Source: Diphasiastrum complanatum (taxonomy: Eukaryota > Streptophyta > Lycopodiopsida > Lycopodiales > Lycopodiaceae). From it: 64,000 bases of DNA. The stretch's first letter is position 1, and the number at the start of each line of letters is the position of its first letter. Where the stretch lies: the NCBI GenBank assembly GCA_029204225.1, contig CM055111.1, positions 21,789,805-21,853,804 on the forward strand, read 5' to 3'. The translations under genes and the position numbers were made by a program. The notes beneath the pieces are model-generated. The model had not been told where the DNA came from, made no database searches, and saw nothing but the letters and a program-made list of their open reading frames with translations. Below, in pieces: positions 21,562-31,769 of the stretch.

Positions 21562-22218
21562 TTACATGACCTGGCCTAAGCCAAGTTTGGCTCTAAAAGT
21601 TTCAAACTTCTCTTTACTTAAAGCTTTTGTAATTATATCAGCAACTTGTAACAATGTAGAACAATGTTCAATTCCTATGTCTTCAGATTGTAATTTTTCA
21701 CGCACAAAGTGATATTTTACTTCAATATGTTTTGTCCTTGCATGAAAGATTGGATTTTTAGCCAATTGTATTCCACTTTGACTGTCACATAAAATAACAG
21801 TGGGATTTACTTGTTTCATGCCAATCTCACATAACAACTTACGTAGCCAAATAGCTTTCTGGGTAGCAGAACTCAACGCTTTATATTCGGCTTCTGTGGA
21901 AGAAAGAGAAATAGTAGCTTGCTTCTTGCTAGACCATGAAAAACAACCGCTACCAAAATTGAAGGTAGAACCTGTTGTTGACTTTCTATCATCTTCCTGC
22001 CCAATCAGCGTCAACATAACCTTGCAACTTAGGTAAAACACTTTGTCTTTTGTAGATTTGACCAAGGTTCGGTGTACCTTTCACATACCTTAAAATCCTT
22101 TTTGCAGCTTGCCAATGGTCCATAGTGGGTGATGACATGAATTGGCTAATCAAACTTACAGCATAGTAGATATGAGGACATGTAGTCGTAAGATATATTA
22201 AACTTCCAAATAGGAAAA
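21562..22218 (-). pseudogene. Copia-8 RT end and RNase H relic, copy I
   Basis: The minus strand encodes the RT C-terminus (SLISQFMSSPTMDHWQAAKR near 22,130, with breaks) and RNase H: DDRKSTTGSTFNFG, SKKQATISLSSTEAEYKAL, WLRKLLCEIG, LCDSQSGIQLAKNP, HARTKHIEVKYHFVREKL and ADIITKALSKEKFETFRAKL. This is the copia RNase H pattern with its acidic residues. RNase H removes the RNA strand during reverse transcription. A frameshift near 22,000-22,065 disrupts the DADW region, which is intact in the unit 2 copy. Upstream RT is cut at about 22,220 by the gypsy palindrome. Confidence 0.88.
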
Positions 22219-22225
22219 TATATTC

Positions 22226-23640
22226 AAATCACTAATCTTAAGATCCATTTGGATCTGAGATATCAGAAAAAACAACAAAAATCGATCAAATCTGCCAGAT
22301 TTTGGTCAAAAGGAGGCAAAAATCGTCATCAGAGCTCATAACTTTTGCCCTATTTCAAGAAATCTTTGTCCAGTTTCAAACACCTCCATTTTTTATCACA
22401 AAACCTTCAGTTTGAAGGGTGAAGATTAATTCCCAGCAAATTCTAGAAACATCAGAAAAACCGTCGAAAAACACCGAAAAATCATCAAAACCCTAAAAAT
22501 ACAGAAGGGTTTTCAGAAGATCAGTTGTCATATTGCCATATTTTTGCCACAAAAGTCAATGTTTTGCAAAAAAATTTGCAAGTATACAAGTATTACTCTT
22601 GATCCTTCGCCAGAACCTTCTTTGAGTTTCCAAAACATTGTCTGCTTGATTTGAATTTGTTAAAATGGCTGTCTTTGGACCTGCTCCTGGAAGTGCTCCT
22701 CAGGAAGTCAATCCAATTATTGTTAGAAGAGCACCCCGTTTGGATCTACCCAAATATAATGGATTAACAGATCCAGTTAGATTTCTTCAGATCTATGCTG
22801 AATCCTGTGAAGTCTGTGGAGAGAGTTTTTTCCCAAGATAAACTTAAGTTGTTTCCTATGGCATTAACAGGCGCAACACAAAATTGATACTATAATCAAG
22901 ATGAAACTGACCGTACAGATTGGGAGGTTGTTAAAAGAGCCCTTATTACACGATTCAAACCTCGAAAGTTTATGGAAGACCCTTTCCTACTTTTAAGTAA
23001 AATTAAAATGGGAAAGCGGAAAATGGTTCGAGATTACATTGAAAGGGTGAAACACCTCAGATCTAAGTGCAAACCTGAGCTGATTAACAAAAATGCTATG
23101 ATTATGTGATTTTTGTCAGGTCTACCTAAACGGATCAGACGTGAGCTGAAACGCCATAATGAGTATGCATCTTGCATAATGGATGTTAGAGTTAGATGTG
23201 GATCTTCCATTCATGCTGAAATCTGAACTATACTATCGCTCTCATGGGAACAAATCTACACGTGACAACTAACTTCGTCTCCTTGATGCTAGATTGACTA
23301 GATCTTGGTTTGAAGTTAGGCAGGGAAAGAAACCCACTACACGAAGGTTCTTTTGCTGTATTTTTTAGGTTTTTGATGGTTTTTTGGTGTTTTCTGATGG
23401 TTTTGCAAATCTGCTTGGAATTAAACTTCGCCCTTCAATCTGAAGGTTTTGTGAATGAAACCAAAGCTTCATGAAACTCGGCGAACATTTTTTTAGTAAG
23501 AGGTTAAAATGTTATCAGATCCGATGACGATTTTGTCTTTGTTTTGCTCAAATATGACAGAATTCACCGATTTTTGTTGTTTTCTCTGATTTCTCAAATC
23601 CAAATGGATCTTAAGAATGGTGATATGAATTGCTTTCCTT
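22226..23640. repeat. Gypsy-derived palindrome: inverted leaders around gag (copy I)
   Basis: The arms at about 22,226-22,510 and 23,344-23,640 are inverted repeats of each other; each contains TTAAGATCCATTTGGAT-TGA and CAACAAAAATCG-T or its complement. They appear to be the 5' leader of a gypsy element in two orientations. Between them lies a plus-strand gag relic and, at about 23,225-23,335, a diverged plus-oriented piece of the LTR seen at 23,831-24,201. Compared with unit 2, about 510 bases of leader are deleted at about 22,640. Confidence 0.65.
22665..23225 (+). pseudogene. gag: Gypsy-type gag relic, copy I
   Basis: Starts MAVFGPAPGSAPQEVN and reads PRLDLPKYNGLTDPVRFLQ, then after a one-base shift at about 22,830 DKLKLFPMALTGATQN, NQDETDRTDWEVVKRAL, TRFKPRKFMEDPF and YIERVKHLRSKCKPE, then FLSGLPKRIRRELKRH. 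This is the Retrotrans_gag pattern. Two stops, TGA at 22,885-22,887 and 23,107-23,109, stand where Trp is expected (N-W-Y and M-W-F). Both are also in the unit 2 copy. No protease or pol follows. Confidence 0.82.
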
Positions 23641-23805
23641 GCTCAACAATCAGATTAGATTTTAAACAAGATTATCCACTCAAATCAGGCAAAATCACTC
23701 TCAATCTAACCCTAAAATGCAATTTTAACCCTACTTATGCCAAAACAAGATGCCTAATGCAAACTAACATCCGTCAAAACATGATGTAAACTAATAAATT
23801 GGCAT
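23641..23805. other. Gypsy leader remainder
   Basis: Non-coding stretch between the inverted leader arm and the gypsy PBS, read on the minus strand. It matches 61,700-61,880. Confidence 0.45.
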
Positions 23806-23809
23806 AGCT

Positions 23810-23826
23810 CCCCGGAAACGGCGCCA
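23810..23826 (-). promoter_or_regulatory. Gypsy primer-binding site (tRNA-Asp type)
   Basis: The minus strand reads TGGCGCCGTTTCCGGGG, the well-known plant gypsy PBS complementary to tRNA-Asp, with one difference from the common form (GTTGCC). It is 4 bases from the LTR end. Confidence 0.88.
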
Positions 23827-23830
23827 AAAT

Positions 23831-24201
23831 TGTTGTGGAGCTAATTCCTACCCTAGCCTCAACCCAAGATCCAAGCACACAAGCATCAAGGAGATGAGGT
23901 TAGATGTCATGCGGAGGTTCAATCCCATGAGAGCGATAGCATAGAACAAAATCCAGCATATACTGATGATCCACAATTAACACTAAGATCCATTAACACT
24001 AGCATTAGCCCTATAACCATTAACACTAAATCCAATGATAGCTTACTCCTCTCTCTCCCTTTCTCTCTCACAAAAAGCATAATAATTAGAAAATCCAACA
24101 ATAATCAATCATCGGGTTGGACTTACAGACGCAGGGGGCCAAATCCCTCTCACTTACTAACTAGGATTAGACTTGCCTCGATATCCGCAGACCCTCCAAC
24201 A
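23831..24201 (-). repeat. Gypsy LTR, 371 bp (copy I)
   Basis: Bounded by TGTTGTGGAG and CCTCCAACA, giving a perfect TGTTG/CAACA terminal inverted repeat, and adjacent to the PBS. It interrupts a copia integrase frame: the sequence immediately after the LTR continues as RPNVNFLKTFGC. Unit 2 has the same LTR with the same length at 61,904-62,274. Confidence 0.85.
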
Positions 24202-25842
24202 GAGGCCGAATGTCAACTTTCTTAAAACTTTCGGATGTACTTGCTATGTCAACATAACTCTTGATGATAGAACAAAGGAGGATCCATCTTCAAGGAAAGG
24301 TATATTTGTTGGATATAGTGAGGTGAGTAAAGCCTACAAGGTTTATATTCCTACTACTAATAAGGTGATTATTGGTAGAGATGTTATTTTTGATGAGGGG
24401 AATTTTCCAAAGGTGTCTTCAAGTGATGATGGTGTGGATGGATCTAACAATCTTGATGTTGTTGTGATGGATCCTACCTTAGATGGTGATGATGAAGGAC
24501 CTTCATCAAGTCAAAATCCAAGGAGAACATCAAGGGAAAGACAAACGCCTTCAAGGCTCACATATGATGAGAAATGTAAGCAAGTTGTTGGAGGTACACA
24601 CTTTGCTGTCCTAATTTCTTTTGATGAACCTAATTGTGTAGATGAAGCAAGGAACAAAGAGGAGTGGATCCGAGCAATAGATCTTGAGTATCAAGCCCTT
24701 ATGAAGAATGGAACATGGAGATTGGTGGAGTCACCTAAGGACAAGAAAGCTATTGGATGTAAATGGATATTCAAGGTGAAGACAATCAATAAGGTTGGTG
24801 GCAAAAGGATATGCTCAAGAACATGGTATTAACAATGACGAAACCTTTGCACCTGTGGCAAACATGGTAAGCATTCGGGTCATTATCTCTCTTGCTACTC
24901 TTTATGGATGGGATCTATGACAATTGGATATTACAAATGCCTTTTTGAATGGTGATCTTGAGGAGGAAGTGTACATGGAGAAACCTGAGAGCTACATTTG
25001 ACCTAAAAAGCCAAATCATGTGTGTCTTCTACAAAAGAGTTTGTATGGCCTTAAGCAAGCACCAAGGAGTTGGTATGCTAGGCTTAACACTTTTTTACTC
25101 TCTCAAGGCTTTGTTATGAGTGAGTATGATCATTCACTTTATTATAGGTTTTCTGAAAATGATATTACCATTTTGCTAATCTATGTGGATGATATCATCT
25201 TGAGTGGTGGAGACAACCAAGATGTGGAAGATATCAAGAGTGCTCTCAAGAAGGAGTTTGAAGTGCATGATCTTGGTCATTTGCATTACATTTTAGGAAT
25301 AGAAGAGATTAGATCTTCTCAAACTATTTTCATTTGTCAAGAGAAGTATGCTAATTCTATTCTATAGAGATTTCATATGGTAGATGCAAAGTCTTGTGAT
25401 ATACCTATGGAGTCAAATGTAAAGCTAACTATAAGGGGTAATGAAAGATCCTTCAAGGACATTACTCTCTATAGAAAGCTAGTTGGTTCACTTATCTGTC
25501 TAGCCATCACAAGACCAGATCTAAGATATTGTGTTGGTAGATTAAGCTAATGTATGCAAGATCCTAGTGAAGAGCATTGGAAGCTAGGGAAACGAGTTTT
25601 GACATACATCATGGGAACTCGAGATTTTGGCATATTGTATGAGGGATCATCACCTAACTTGTTTGGATTTTCAGATTCAAACTTTGTTGGGAGAAAAAAT
25701 GGATAGGAAAACCATAAGTACTCATTGTATTTTCATAGGTGATGGAGCTATATCATGGATGTCAAAGAAACAAGCCACTATCTCATTGTCATCTACTAAG
25801 GCTGAATACAAAGCGCTTACAGAACATGAGTGTCAAACTTGA
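24202..25842 (+). pseudogene. pol: Copia-7 integrase end, RT and RNase H relic, copy I
   Basis: In order: integrase C-terminus (RPNVNFLKTFGCTCYVN, KGIFVGYSEVSKAYKVY), acidic linker, RT start (EEWIRAIDLEYQALMKNGTW, CKWIFKVK), ETFAPVANMVSIR, QLDITNAFLNGDLEEEVYME, SLYGLKQAPRSWYARL, the catalytic YVDD at 25,182-25,193 and LGHLHYILGIE, then RNase H (KKQATISLSSTKAEYKALTE). Frame breaks: a frameshift at about 24,795; TGA at 24,918 (Trp in the other copy); TGA at 24,999; TAG at 25,365; another stop near 25,548. The 5' end is cut by the gypsy LTR. RT would copy element RNA; this copy cannot. Confidence 0.9.
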
Positions 25843-25960
25843 TCCTTGATTCCTCTTCGATTCCTTTCCAATCCTAAATAACAACACAATCAAGAATACT
25901 TATGCAAGACTCCCCCTTAGTGAATGAATCATAAAAGATAAAAGACTCACCTTCTTGACT
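25843..25960. other. Junction between copia-7 RNase H and opposed gag-protease
   Basis: A short non-coding stretch where a plus-strand pol relic meets a minus-strand gag-protease relic tail to tail. The same sequence ends the window (63,916-64,000), so unit 2 probably continues into another gag-protease and perhaps another protease module beyond it. Confidence 0.45.
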
Positions 25961-27055
25961 ATCTTGTCTTAGCAAGCACCTCAATTCTATCCAACATTTA
26001 ATCACTTGATCTACCTTTTTTATTAAACCATGTGATAACACTTGCTCTCTCCTCTTTATGTAACAAGCATCTCCATCAAACTCTACTTCATGTCCATTGT
26101 CAATTGTCCCAACACTAGGAGGAATCTTTGAAAGTGAAGGAATGAACAACACATTTTCATGTATTTGAGAGAGTAAGAGGAATATAGACAATACCTTAAT
26201 AAAACACTAACCATCATTTGCCATGTAGATCACTTGCTTGACTCAGTCATAAGTGACTAAGGAAGAAAAGAATTCCTTATGACTAGTCATATGAGAACTA
26301 GCTCCACTATCGATCTACCATGACTCTTTGTCACTTTCACTTGAGATGAGACTTGAAGACATCATAAGAGTATCAAAAACATCATTACTAACAAATTCAC
26401 AATTGGTAAATTTTCTTTGCTTGCTACCTTCCAATTGCTCTCTTGTCATTTTATTGCACTCATAAGAAAATGACATTTTCTGCCACAATAAAAGCACTTG
26501 AGTTCAGATTTATCATTCTTACCACCATAAGAGGATGTTGCCTCACCTTGCCCTTGATCCATGGTGCTCTTCTTGTTGAAGTTCCACTTGACTCCTCCTT
26601 TTCCCTTGCCTTTCGTGAAAAATACCTCTTCATCTCCAACCTTTCTAGAATTAGGTCTACTTCTAGTCTTAATATTGATCCTCTTTGGCCACCAACACCT
26701 CTTGCAATTCTTCAATAGATGGCAAAGTTGTTAAATAGCAAAACTTTGAACAAAATTAGCATAACCTTCTCCAAAGCCATTTAGAAACACTTGGACAATC
26801 TCAATGTTACCAATAGCATTGCCAACACATGCTAAGTCACCATTAAGAGATTTAACCCTCATTACATAAGAGTTAGCACTTTCACCTTCTGATAGCTTTG
26901 AAGAATTTTACTCCTTAGGGTGAGTGCCCTAGATATGATCTTTGACTCATAAATCCTTTGAAGAGTCCTCCATGCCTCGTAAGATGATGTGCAAGCCCTT
27001 ACCTCATTGTGAAGCTTATTTGAGACATTTATCTTGAGGATGTGTAAAACTACTT
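25961..27055 (-). pseudogene. Copia gag-protease relic (gag-x)
   Basis: From 27,055 down the minus strand: gag pieces (VLHILKMNVSNKLHNEVRAC, SYEAWRTLQRIYESK, a segment for NSYVMRVKSLNGDLACVGNA), then KGKGKGGVKWNFNKKS and a degenerate zinc knuckle, KCFYCGRKCHFL (one residue altered so the CCHC spacing is lost), then a protease region ending ENVLFIPSLSK, VGTIDNGHEVEFDGDACYIK (25,874-26,191). Many stops and shifts. It adjoins the pyruvate kinase fragment at 27,055/27,056. Confidence 0.75.
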
Positions 27056-27343
27056 GGCCTTCATTGGAACTAGCATGTACTTTGCAACAAGCTTTGTAGT
27101 AGTGCCGCCTCTAGTAAGGACGACAATCAAAGATTCTCGTACTTTATTAGCAGTTCACACAACCAATGATGCAAGGCTTTCTAATGGGCTCCTTGGAAGC
27201 GGCGTTTACTTCACGATTTCTTTGAATGTTGCAGCATGATCTAGAGATAATTTTTCCTCGATGCAAACGTGAGCTATGTTTTTGACCACCAACTTTGGAT
27301 ATGCTCCAGCTGTAGTTTCACCACCAGCTCCATCCAGTTGTTG
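27056..27343 (-). pseudogene. Pyruvate kinase fragment (module A3)
   Basis: The fullest copy of this fragment. Minus strand in order: GETTAGAYPKLVV, ICIE-like segment, FKEIVK, stop, TPLPRSPLESLASLVV, stop, TANKVRESLIVVLTRGGTTT, KLVAKYMLVPM. This follows the C-terminal domain start of plant cytosolic pyruvate kinase closely (TPLPMSPLESLAS, TANKA, LIVVLTRGG, KLVAKYRP). The enzyme converts phosphoenolpyruvate to pyruvate; here only about 90 codons remain with two in-frame stops. It abuts copia gag on one side and a microsatellite plus protease leader on the other. Confidence 0.85.
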
Positions 27344-27368
27344 ACATTTCTTTACGCTTCACCCTTAG

Positions 27369-27369
<1 letters not shown>

Positions 27370-27443
<74 letters not shown>
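27370..27443. repeat. (GT)n(GA)n compound microsatellite
   Basis: Uninterrupted GT run followed by a GA run, longer than in A1 and nearly lost in A4. It lies between the pyruvate kinase fragment and the protease leader. Confidence 0.95.
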
Positions 27444-27445
<2 letters not shown>

Positions 27446-28823
27446 CGTGTACTGGTACAAATACCTTAAAATGAAGCATGAAAGGAGGGTCAGTTTCAAT
27501 TTTGCTTTTCACAATCTATCCATTCATGCGTTGACTAAAACTTTTGCTTTTGCTTATGGTTCATGCAAACAAAAATAGCTTTTGCAATCCTTATGGCTCA
27601 TGCATTGTTTGTGTGACTTCGTTCTAATTTTTATATGGCAATACTAGATGCATGTTTCTTTAGCACTCAACAAAGGTTTTCCCCTCAAAAATTAAGGCCA
27701 CCATCACATAATATCCGTTAATGTTACCTTTTCTCAAAACTCCATTGAGTGACCTCAAGGCCAAAAACACCAATTTGCTATAACAGCAAAAACATAAAAA
27801 GGATCTTTATGCGGGTACAGTCCCCGCTCGAGTTCAAAGGAGGTTCCCGCTCGTTTTACTCTAAACCTAAAAGAAATGCTAGATATTTTTACTATATCTA
27901 TGGGTGTGCATTCCATACTTGCTGTTACTTGTCATTTTCTTCTGTTTCTGCGAAGATATCCCCAGCACGGCAGCGATCGAACAAACGAGTCGCTTGAAGC
28001 AAGTTCCCACCACGTCTCCATCTTGCAAATCGTGGCGGTGGCAGCGCGCACATGTTAGCTAGCTCCTCGACGGCTCGCTACGATCATCGTCATCTTATTC
28101 TTCTTCTTCGTTTTTCAGTGATCAGCTGCAAGTATGTATCAACCCATATCTCATTTTCATGTTACGGTGTAATATTTGGATTTCGAGTATTGTTGTAGTC
28201 ATGCATTTAGTTCCATTATCAACTTGAGGTCGTGTAGCTTGGGATGTTCCTCTTTCTTTTCAGTTGTCTTTGCAGGTTTTTCGGCTCCGTCTGGTTGCTT
28301 CTATCTCATGCTTTCCTCCTTTCGAATGATGTGCATAAAGCATACTAATACGTACTAGTACACACAGTATGATAGAGTTATATTACACTGTATGTGCTTT
28401 TTTATTCGCTCGTCGACCCTGTCTGCTTGTTTTCGTTGACACTTGATGACGAAAACAGTGCCTTTATTGTCCTGCCATTCACCCCTTGCACTGCCTGAGG
28501 ATATCTTTGCTCAATCGCTTATCATCTCTGCCTGCATTTGGATAGAGTATCTGAAGCATAGTCCTTATTTCAAGATTTCATTTCTGGTTATTGATGTACG
28601 AATTCTGATATCTATCTTCCTTGCTTTTCCAGCATAGTGGGTATCAGCATGCAGTAATTCGCTGGCTTATACTTGAGCCGATTCTTTCATGTTTTTGGCA
28701 AAGCACAGCTCATGTTTTACGACTACTTTTTATAACTCAATGCAACAAGTACTTGATCTGAAATATACTATTCAAATGTTTATGTGAAGCCAAATGCGAA
28801 AGTAGAGCTAAGCAAGTATAAAA
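27444..28823 (+). other. Protease module 5' flank and leader (A3)
   Basis: No credible protein. This is the most complete version of the upstream region. Features include a CT/TTC-rich tract near 28,098-28,115 and a possible intron ending in CTTTGCAG at 28,269-28,276, both consistent with UTR and intron of the ancestral protease gene. Parts recur in A1, in A2 (inverted) and in A4. Confidence 0.5.
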
Positions 28824-30454
28824 TTGGATTGCAGCTGCAAGAAAAATATGGCTTCCGTTCTGAGAACCACGAACAGAAGGTTCAACTTTGTTATTCATTT
28901 CATTCTTTCGGCCGCCATTACCTTCGACCTTTCGGGTGCCACAACATCTTTCTCTCACACAAGCCAACGATCATCCATTCCCGACGGGTTTCAGCGCCCA
29001 GATTATGTCTCAGATTCTTGGGACCAAACAGCAATTCTTCCAGCCAATTCGCCGAAAATTCTCGAAGGGCAATTGTTGGAAACAGGTATAAGGGAGACGG
29101 AGCTGCAGGGAGGAGCAAATGAAATTAGAACAGGAATACCCTTGAAGCTAGTCCACCGAACTTCTCTGCTGTCTCCACAGTCCAGGACTGAATCTGTTAA
29201 AATCAGCATTCTTAAAGAGTTGCTGGAGTTAGATACTGTCAGATTGAGAGGATACAAGCTCAGCTCATGGATTACTGGGATCCCCCAGAGTGGCCACTTT
29301 GCCTCAACGAATTCAGTGAGTAGAAAACACAAAGCCGCAGATGTTGCCCACGAGAAATTTTCATCAGAGAGCGCAAACAACAGAATTAGTTCGGGGGCAA
29401 CACTAGGCTCAGGTCAGTATTTTGTAGATTTCTACATGGGAACGCCAGCGAGGAAATATTCCCTGATCGCGGATACTGGCAGTGATCTAATCTGGATTCA
29501 GTGCTACCCTTGCAGTAAATGTTATTCGCAATCCAATCCTATCTACTATCCCAATCTTTCTCATCAGTTTCTTGCTCTGCCAAACAGTGCTTTCTTGTTC
29601 CAGCACCACCACACGATTCCTGCAGTTCCAGGTTTCCAACAAGCTGCCAATACACGTACGAGTACAATGATGGATCTTCTACTAGTGGCTTTCTAGCATC
29701 TGAGACGGTCACAACGATATCTAGCTCTGGCGAGCGTTTGAAGATCAGCAACATCACGTTTGGATGCGGCTTAAGCAATGAAGGTCAGACTCTGCACGGA
29801 TCTAACGGCGTCCTTGGTCTTGGGCAGGGGCCTGTCTCTTTTGCATCTCAGTTAGGAGATCTCTACGGAAGCATATTTTCCTATTGTCTTGTGGACTATC
29901 TGAAAGCCACTACAGATACTAGTCTGCTTGTGTTTGGAGATGCCAAGATTTCGCAATCTTTGAGGAATGCTATCCAATACACTCCACTTTTGAAGAATTC
30001 ATTTGCAGAAACGTATTACTATGTGGGCATCAAGCATGTTCGTTTGAATGGACGAGTTCTGCCTATCCCTTCAAAATTAGATTGACTCTGCCGGCTATGG
30101 TGGCACCATTGTTGATTCTGGCACGACACTCACATATTTCAGAAAAGCGGCTTATTCACTTATTGTTGCTGCATTTAAACCAGCCATAACTATGCCTAGA
30201 GTAGCACCCATTCTGGCATAAAAATTCCTGAATTCTCAATCCTTTTGGAAGGAGATGTCCTCTTTCAGCCCCCAGCAGAGAATTACCTTATTGACACAGC
30301 TCTTGATGTGAAGTGCATTGCCATGCAAGGAGTCGATTCACCTCTTGGATCAAACACAATAGGAAACTTGCTCCAGCAGAATTTCCATGTAGAGTATGAT
30401 AGATCAAGAGCCCGACTGGGGTTTGTGTCGGCAAACTGCTCCTCATCATCGTAG
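28824..30454 (+). pseudogene. Nepenthesin-like aspartic protease pseudogene (A3)
   Basis: The most complete copy. The likely start is Met at 28,848, opening a hydrophobic signal peptide (NFVIHFILSAAITF), then a pro-region, GSGQYFVDFYMGTPARKYS, catalytic DTGSDLIWIQC (Asp codon 29,472-29,474), a Cys-rich nepenthesin-type insertion (CYPCSKCYS to CQYTYEYNDGS), GVLGLGQGPVSFASQL, SYCLVDYL, catalytic IVDSGTT (Asp codon 30,114-30,116) and GNLLQQNFHVEYD. The family is secreted or vacuolar endopeptidases. Defects: a frameshift at about 29,545-29,560 (also in A2), a 5-base deletion at about 30,077 creating a stop, and a deletion of about 40 bases at about 30,213. Not functional. Confidence 0.9.
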
Positions 30455-30935
30455 CCATGATCAACCACTCCATACTTCTCAGGCATTATTTTCCAATGCA
30501 TTGGGATACACTTCAAAATTACATGAAGCTAGTTTTAGAGACACGTTTACGTTCGTTTAGAGGATGTTACCTACTGCTGAGCATGATTTGCTGGAATTGA
30601 TTCATAAAGATGAAACTCTCAAATTACTTCGAAGCGGGAAGGTAGGAGATTCTTTCTAAGATGTTCGATTCCGAAAAAGATCTCCATGTATGTTTTCTGT
30701 ATGAAGCAAGCTAGTTATCCTTTACTTCAGCTGGCTTTTGGGTCATTCACAGTTAGCTTGACTTGTGTGGTAGACGATTTCAAAGGTGTAAGCAGTGCTT
30801 GGAAAACCTTTTGGATATTGCCTCCAAAATCTGCAGTTTTTGCAGGATTTCTAGTGTTTATCTGAACTTACTGACTTCAAGTCGTGCAAATCATGGCTCT
30901 TTCCTTAATTCTTGAAACAAGAGAGTTTGCTATCG
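30455..30935 (+). other. Protease 3' flank (A3)
   Basis: Non-coding, matching the 3' flanks of A1, A2 and A4. No gene seen. Confidence 0.55.
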
Positions 30936-31239
30936 AATACTGCAAGAAAAAGTTTAACAAATAAAATCGAACTACCTTGGCAGCAATTCTAGCTAAATGT
31001 AAAATATAGAATGTGTGAACTCTCAAAAGTTCACAAAAACAACAAATTTCATACACCTTTCCCTTTCGCCCTCTTGAGCTATGACCAATTTTCAAAATGC
31101 ATTTATACACCCTTATTCTCAATTTTTGCATGTAGCCTTTAGCCTCATATGTAGACAGTTTTAGCTTTGTCCTAATAGCAATAAGCCATTGTGAGTATTT
31201 GTTAAAAGCTGAGTTGTAGCCTCTAGGTGACACTAGCAT
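30877..31239 (-). other. Unidentified ORF attached to copia-1 gag (copy II)
   Basis: A 120-codon open frame, nearly identical to 5,271-5,618 with a slightly different C-terminus because of a one-base insertion near 30,907. No domain is recognised; it is likely a non-coding or captured sequence. Confidence 0.3.
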
Positions 31240-31264
31240 TATAATGGGTTTCTAGGTTATATTT

Positions 31265-31769
31265 TTAGTCTTGAAGATCCATCACACGTGGCAAAGTCTT
31301 TTGAATAGCAATACTTTGAACAATGTTAGCATGAGCATCCAACAAGCCATTAAAAACTACTTGAATAAGCTCTCCTTCCTTAATGCTTTCATCAATGCAA
31401 TCCAACTCATCATTCAATGCTTTCATCCTCAACACAAAAGTACTTGGACTTTCATCATTCTTTTGTAGTAGACTTGGATTCAAAACGCTTCTTCAAAAAA
31501 TCCTAAGCTTCCAAAGATGATGTGCAGTTACCAACTTCTTTGAGAAGCTCTTTGGTAACATTCATCTTTATCATGTGTAGAGCCTTCTTGGCCCTCTTGT
31601 CATACCTCACTTGATCTTGTTGTGTTGTTGGTCTCACCTCCAAACCTACAACAATATCCAAAACATCATTCATCTGAAGAAGTGAGTCCATCCTCACTTT
31701 CCACAATGAATAGTTACTTGAGGTAAGCCTATCATTGGCTTCCAACATGACTCCAATTGAGGTTGCCAT
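31265..31769 (-). pseudogene. gag: Copia-1 gag (truncated), copy II
   Basis: Same structure as at 5,644-6,148: MATSIGVMLEANDRLTSSN at the start, ALHMIKMNVTKELLKEVGN, stop and shift near 31,490-31,503, then SPSTFVLRMKALNDEL and LPRVMDLQD. It differs by several substitutions (for example VRMDSLLQ for VRMESLLE). No zinc knuckle or pol. Confidence 0.82.

Larger units (their letters stand above)
15035..25925 (+). repeat. Block D, tandem duplicate copy I
   Basis: Collinear in direct orientation with 51,988-64,000. Length differences come from deletions at about 18,617 and 22,640 in copy I and about 16,660-equivalent, 54,897 and 55,225 in copy II. Confidence 0.9.

Noticed and set aside
27269-27578. 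ORFs encoding CVCVCV and RERERE runs
   Set aside because: These are translations of the GT/GA microsatellite.
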